From Nitrosomonas sp. JL21 (lineage in GTDB: Bacteria; Pseudomonadota; Gammaproteobacteria; Burkholderiales; Nitrosomonadaceae), in assembly GCF_009833095.1 (NCBI RefSeq), contig NZ_QRCB01000011.1:26780-90779 (forward strand): a DNA stretch of 64,000 nt, in the 5' to 3' direction. Position numbers and translations under genes: made by a program. This document shows positions 63,535 through 64,000 of this stretch, in pieces. Each line of letters starts with the position of its first letter. The stretch's first letter is position 1. A model generated the notes under the pieces. That model did not search any database. It worked only from the letters and a program-made list of their open reading frames with translations, and was not told where the DNA came from.

Positions 63535-63934
63535 AAAATTTTAAATATGATTCAATGTATTATACAGGTTTTGGTGTTCAGGATTTAAGTCAAATGAATA
63601 CTCTTTTTCCTGGGAAACAGTTTGTACAAAATCCTGGAGGGAAATTTCCTTTTGAAGATAATCAATTTGATTGGATATTTAGTAATGCTGTGATTGAACA
63701 TGTAGGTGATAAAGAGGCTCATATTCTTTATAAATGAGATGCTGCGTGTTGCGAAGAATGTGTTTTTTACAATTGGGGGAAAAATAAAACATGGGTCACC
63801 AAAGATAATCTTATCTTCTTTCGGGAAGGAGATTACAAAAATTGATGCGCTTGTCTAATGCAAAACATTTCGAGATTTATAAAAACCGATTGTTTCTATT
63901 AGTAATGACATATACTGTTATTTGTAGAAAATAA
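63510..63934 (+). pseudogene. frameshifted class I SAM-dependent methyltransferase
   Basis: First part (to 63737): YYTGFGVQDLSQMNTLFPG, GGKFPFEDNQFDWIFSNAVI, EHVGDKEAHILY, the motif I-III end of a SAM methyltransferase, then a TGA. A +1 frame then continues NEMLRVAKNVFFT, the expected next helix/strand, and after a gap a third frame gives KLMRLSNAKHFEIYKNRLF and LVMTYTVICRK to a TAA, the family's tail. The middle (about 40 residues) and the N-terminal glycine motif are missing. Clearly decayed. The family often acts in polysaccharide clusters. Confidence 0.7.
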
Positions 63935-63954
63935 TGCTCGGACCGAGTTTGAAA

Positions 63955-64000
63955 ATGAAAAAGAATGAAATTGTTCGCCAGAAAATTTTGGAAATAAAGC
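63955..64000 (+). CDS. start of a further gene, cut by the window edge
   Basis: A frame beginning MKKNEIVRQKILEIK runs off the end. Too short to identify; no clear ribosome-binding site upstream. Confidence 0.25.
   Translation, partial: MKKNEIVRQKILEIK

Noticed and set aside
1..64000. CRISPR arrays, toxin-antitoxin pairs, prophage
   Set aside because: No regularly spaced repeats, cas genes, recognisable TA pair or phage structural block was seen; the lone tail-collar protein is chromosomal and carries a signal peptide.

Overview
This is a contiguous bacterial chromosome segment. The content points to a Gram-negative betaproteobacterium, most likely a chemolithoautotroph of the Nitrosomonadales (Nitrosomonas-like). 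The indications are a B-type exosortase/EpsDEFGHI exopolysaccharide cluster, a trxA-rho-rpmE run, a hopanoid-type MMPL/RND exporter, a sodium/bicarbonate symporter of the SbtA type with its PII-like partner, and a serine-recombinase tail of a kind I associate with nitrosomonads. The genus is an inference from gene content; no rRNA gene is present and no search was run.

Layout. 0-7.5 kb: amino-acid permease, HpnN-like lipid exporter, DedA protein, NudJ-type Nudix hydrolase overlapping mnmA, and a DUF1810 protein. 7.5-10.1 kb: a poorly conserved stretch with a small His-rich secreted protein, a recombinase remnant, a possible 45-codon gene, a DUF2383 four-helix protein, a duplicated leader with a 22-codon ORF, and tRNA-Asn(GUU). 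10.2-14.1 kb: signalling pair of a two-PAS HisKA_2 kinase and a receiver-PAS-PAS-GGDEF-EAL protein. 14.4-21.9 kb: AlkB, then a tripartite RND efflux operon (outer-membrane factor, FMN reductase, adaptor, AcrB-type pump). 22-28.2 kb: a FixL/FixJ-like two-component pair divergent from a putative inorganic-carbon uptake cluster (small periplasmic protein, SbtA-like symporter, SbtB-like PII protein, alginate-export-type porin). 28.3-38.5 kb: housekeeping genes (photolyase, a broken SDR gene, ZapE, AmpG-like permease, exonuclease III, PyrE, a Tat-exported DUF882 peptidase, a YcbB-type L,D-transpeptidase, M18 aminopeptidase). 38.6-41.5 kb: two envelope-polysaccharide genes (deacetylase, MraY/WecA-type transferase). 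41.7-46.8 kb: a broken Sel1-repeat gene, a secreted tail-collar protein, two coupled TRAFAC-type GTPases and a DUF3750 protein. 46.9-50.7 kb: complete FbpABC-type ferric iron ABC importer. 51-55.5 kb: thioredoxin, Rho, L31, cupin, SDR, Zn-alcohol dehydrogenase. 55.8-64 kb: epsD-E-F-G-H(XrtB)-I, a 43-codon coupled ORF, a polymerase/ligase-like membrane protein, then an IS3-like remnant abutting a frameshifted methyltransferase, and the first codons of a further gene.

How parts fit together. The eps cluster encodes export (EpsE), chain-length control (EpsF/EpsG), a PPIase (EpsD) and exosortase B with its partner EpsI. The deacetylase and lipid-linked sugar transferase 14-17 kb upstream are plausible parts of the same envelope system. 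SbtA plus a PII-like regulator would raise cytoplasmic bicarbonate in an autotroph, and the adjacent FixLJ-like pair could control it. At least four genes are visibly decayed (recombinase, TIGR01777-type SDR, Sel1 protein, methyltransferase), so parts of this segment are under active gene loss. No CRISPR array, rRNA or intact insertion sequence was seen.
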